A DNA stretch of 51,075 nucleotides, from IMG/VR virus record IMGVR_UViG_3300010401_000013, positions 1 through 51,075 of that record; one strand, written 5' to 3'. Shown here piece by piece: positions 48,701 to 51,075 of this stretch (positions are counted from its first letter, which is position 1; each line of letters starts with the position of its first letter). Made by a program: the position numbers and the translations under genes. Source of the stretch: a virus. Under the pieces are notes generated by a model that was not told the origin of the DNA, searched no databases, and worked only from the letters and a program-made list of their open reading frames with translations.

Positions 48701-49730
48701 GCACCCTCTCCTCTGCACCTTAGCTAACTACCCACGCAACACTTGCGGGTGGGGCTTAGCTGTTACAAATACCCTAAGACTAGCATCCCGCAAGCTATTT
48801 AAATATGGAACCAATCTTCAGAATCCCTCTGCAAGAATCTGTGAAATCTACATCCCCGACGCGGGATACAAGTTCGGACAAGTTGACCAAGCGGGAGCGG
48901 AGGCGAAAGTTGTTGCGTATCTCTGTCGGCACGGTAATCTGCGTGATTTATTTATTAGCGGCATTAAACCTCATGTGTTTGTCGCAATGCATGTATTTGC
49001 TGATTTATGGGAGAAGTCAGTGCTTGGTCCTATTGGGGATTCTATCAAGCCTTATATCAATTGCAGCGTCCCTGTTCTTAACAGTCTGCCCAATTTTCGC
49101 CTACTTAATAAGGCGATAAAAAATTCTGAACGTGAATATTACGTTGGCAAAAAATTATGCCACTCTTGCAACTACGGCGTAGGTTGGTCCACGTTTCAAG
49201 ATACGGTAATGAAGGATTCTGAGAATACGGTCTGCCTATCTAACGACGAAGCAAAATACTATCACGGAATGTATCATGATATCTTTCCAGAAATTCAAGA
49301 GTGGCATCACAGGGTTAAGCAAGAGGTTCTTGAGACGAAAATGTTACGAAATCTGTTTGGCTATCCACGTCAATTTACCCAAGGATTATCATATGCTTTC
49401 TGGAAGGAATGGTATGCTTTCGTTCCACAGTCCACAGTGGCAACAATCACTAACATCGCCACAGTTGAGATGCAGCAGCATATCGAAGATAAAAAACTTG
49501 ATTGGCACCTACTCAATAATAAGCACGACAGTTTCCTATGTGAATTCCCAGACAGTGTGGCAGATGAACACGCCTGGGTTTTGGAAGCTAGAAAACTTAT
49601 TGAGAAAGACTTAGTTGCACCCGACGGCACACCTTTTAAAATGGGAAGCGAAGCACATACAGGCTTTAATTGGGGTAAGTATAACGAAGAGGAAAATCCA
49701 AATGGTTTACGAGAATATACGTTACAGTGA
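48693..49730 (+). CDS. DNA polymerase I (family A), C-terminal half: palm and fingers
   Basis: 345 residues. GTG 48693 is the first possible start, since an in-frame stop lies at 48681. The sequence opens directly at the block TNTLRLASRKLFKYGTNLQN (cf. TxTGRLSS...NLQN). Motif A GQVDQAGAEAKVVAY (~64), DxH-type KPHVFVAMHVF (~92), motif B with REYYVGKKLCHSCNYGVGW (~147), motif C NKHDSFLCE (HDS, ~271). It is a complete polymerase palm and fingers, lacking the N-terminal domains found at 44423. Overlaps the next gene by 4 bases. Confidence 0.85.
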   Translation: MARHPLLCTLANYPRNTCGWGLAVTNTLRLASRKLFKYGTNLQNPSARICEIYIPDAGYKFGQVDQAGAEAKVVAYLCRHGNLRDLFISGIKPHVFVAMHVFADLWEKSVLGPIGDSIKPYINCSVPVLNSLPNFRLLNKAIKNSEREYYVGKKLCHSCNYGVGWSTFQDTVMKDSENTVCLSNDEAKYYHGMYHDIFPEIQEWHHRVKQEVLETKMLRNLFGYPRQFTQGLSYAFWKEWYAFVPQSTVATITNIATVEMQQHIEDKKLDWHLLNNKHDSFLCEFPDSVADEHAWVLEARKLIEKDLVAPDGTPFKMGSEAHTGFNWGKYNEEENPNGLREYTLQ

Positions 49731-51075
49731 GCACACCCTGGGAAGATTGGCTAGTGGTTAACCGCAACAATATGTCGCCAGACATATACCAAAAGTATGC
49801 GTTCTATTTCATGATAGGAGCGGCACTGCAAAGGCGTGTGTGGGTTAACAACGAGGAGAGGCCATTATTTCCTAATATGTTCGGATTTCTTGTTGGCCCT
49901 GCCGCTCTTGGTAAGGGTGGAATCCTGAAACCAGTTCAAGACCTGCTTGGATTCCATCGCCTAACAGACAAAGCAAAAGTTTTTGACGAGCAACGAGTTA
50001 AGGCTGACGCGATCCAACTCTTGAAGTCTCCCGAATTCTACACTCCACAGATTCTGGCTAAGAGTGGACAGCCGCTATTTGCGCTTGCACCATCCTCTAC
50101 TTCATTTGAAGATTTGGTTGAAAAGCTATTTCTGACCATTCGAACTTACACCAATACTGACGAGACTGGAAAGTCAACCGTCTATACTTACAGACCCTGG
50201 GTATTCTTGCTTGAAGAATTAAACTCACTATTCAAGAAAGGTTACTCTAACGTCAACAATCTGCTTCTCTGCTTGTATGATAACTCACCTTACCTGCACT
50301 CCACCAAAACTGGCGGTGAAACCTTCCTGAAGAATACCTGTGTCTCCATGCTTGCTGGGTGTGTCCCCAAATTTATAGAAGAATGCATGGGAAACAGCAT
50401 GCTCTCTGACGGACTTGCGTCACGGACATTCATTGTTTATGCCTCGGAAAATAAAGGCCTGATTTTTGAACCTCCTGCAACTACACCAGACCAGATTGAA
50501 GCAAGGTATAATATCCTTTGCTGGCTCAAGAAACTGTATGATGTTTTCGGCCGATGCACCTACACTCCCAAAGCTCGTGAGTTGGGACAGTTCTATGTGG
50601 AAAAATCCATTAAGGCTCCAGGTAACCCAGCCAAGTGCTTGCAACCATTCTACGGCCGCATGTCTGCACACCTTCCAAAATTGTGCATGGCTGTCCACTT
50701 CTCACGCTCATTAAATTATGTCATCACCGAGCGTGACGTAGAGGATGCTTGGTCCTTAATTCAAGAACTTGAAGTGCAGATGGATGTTCCTTTACGCACA
50801 CTAGGAATGAGCCGTGAAGCGGTGCTCGCAGAACGCATCGTCTCTTGGTTGGAAAAGCGCCCCGAACGAACCAAAGAAGAAATCATCGTAGAGCACATTC
50901 AGTATGCGAAACCTATTGAAATCTACGAAGCAATCACCTACCTTCTTACCATCTCCAAACAAGTCGTTTGCAAAACCCTAAACAAAACTGCCGTCTACTC
51001 GAAAGTAAACGGCAGCAATATAATCAAACTACCAGACCCACCAAGAGAAGCTACTGACTCAAGGCCGGTATCAAA
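49727..51075 (+). CDS. DUF3987-like P-loop ATPase (helicase/primase-associated), continues at position 1
   Basis: Starts at GTG 49727 inside the TGA of the polymerase gene; 449 residues here and a further few after the join, ending at TGA 131-133. Total ~451 unique residues when the 123-base repeat is counted once. FLVGPAALGKGG (~54-65) is a Walker A variant and WVFLLEEL (~159) a Walker B; this pattern (GPxxxGKGG) is that of DUF3987/phage primase-helicase-type ATPases. Probable role: replication helicase or loader. No separate primase domain was recognised. Confidence 0.7.
   Translation, partial: MSTPWEDWLVVNRNNMSPDIYQKYAFYFMIGAALQRRVWVNNEERPLFPNMFGFLVGPAALGKGGILKPVQDLLGFHRLTDKAKVFDEQRVKADAIQLLKSPEFYTPQILAKSGQPLFALAPSSTSFEDLVEKLFLTIRTYTNTDETGKSTVYTYRPWVFLLEELNSLFKKGYSNVNNLLLCLYDNSPYLHSTKTGGETFLKNTCVSMLAGCVPKFIEECMGNSMLSDGLASRTFIVYASENKGLIFEPPATTPDQIEARYNILCWLKKLYDVFGRCTYTPKARELGQFYVEKSIKAPGNPAKCLQPFYGRMSAHLPKLCMAVHFSRSLNYVITERDVEDAWSLIQELEVQMDVPLRTLGMSREAVLAERIVSWLEKRPERTKEEIIVEHIQYAKPIEIYEAITYLLTISKQVVCKTLNKTAVYSKVNGSNIIKLPDPPREATDSRPVS
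50953..51075. repeat. Terminal direct repeat, right copy
   Basis: Exact copy of 1-123. Marks where the circular map was opened; subtracting it gives about 50,952 bases. Confidence 0.95.

Noticed and set aside
1-51075. Temperate lifestyle genes or insertion sequences
   Set aside because: No integrase, excisionase, repressor or transposase was seen on either strand.

Overview
The window is a complete or near-complete genome of a lytic, T7/N4-like (podovirus-type) bacteriophage of about 50.95 kb. The last 123 bases (50953-51075) repeat the first 123 exactly. The repeat lies inside one reading frame that continues across the join, so the map is circular and the repeat is probably an assembly overlap rather than a packaged terminus. 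No integrase, repressor, CRISPR array, rRNA or single-subunit RNA polymerase was seen. Spanin-like genes, Sec signal peptides and a sigma-54-type activator point to a Gram-negative host. Several secreted or tail proteins rich in Thr-Asn resemble those of Verrucomicrobia and relatives, but that host guess is weak.

Left arm (99-26242, all minus strand, transcribed right to left from about 26.25 kb): packaging and virion genes. The order is small protein, terminase small subunit, two tiny membrane proteins, signal-peptide protein, terminase large subunit, portal, scaffold, major capsid, tail proteins with a GDSL/SGNH hydrolase tail protein, a lysis cluster (holin-like proteins and overlapping spanin-like pair), adaptor and nozzle, and internal/ejection proteins ending in a 1444-residue protein with an HExxH motif. 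The capsid gene and its neighbour form their own unit, with a sigma-54-like promoter in front and a clear intrinsic terminator behind.

Centre (26.25-29.0 kb): a divergent noncoding region full of inverted repeats, then three small genes, each preceded by a similar two-part hairpin joining the previous stop to the next start, then an AT-rich block with eight TGGCATAA-type iterons in both orientations that looks like a replication origin.

Right arm (29-51 kb, plus strand): many small early genes, an odd tRNA-like element, a cluster of four micro-membrane proteins, a possible DNA-repair glycosylase, an SNF2-type helicase, a lone sigma-54 activator AAA+ domain, a Cas4/RecB-like nuclease, a dNMP kinase overlapped by a transglycosylase, a Sak4-like ATPase, an Acb2 anti-CBASS protein, a candidate ssDNA-binding protein, a family A DNA polymerase split into two genes 2.7 kb apart, MazG, a DEDDh exonuclease, an ATP-dependent DNA ligase and a DUF3987-like ATPase.

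Most interesting: the phage encodes a bare sigma-54 activator domain, and its intergenic regions carry at least five -24/-12-like sites (four share TGGCA-N7-TGCT) directly upstream of gene blocks on both strands. This suggests that the phage schedules its genes through the host sigma-54 polymerase. The cleanly split DNA polymerase and the repeated stop-to-start hairpins are the other two leading observations.
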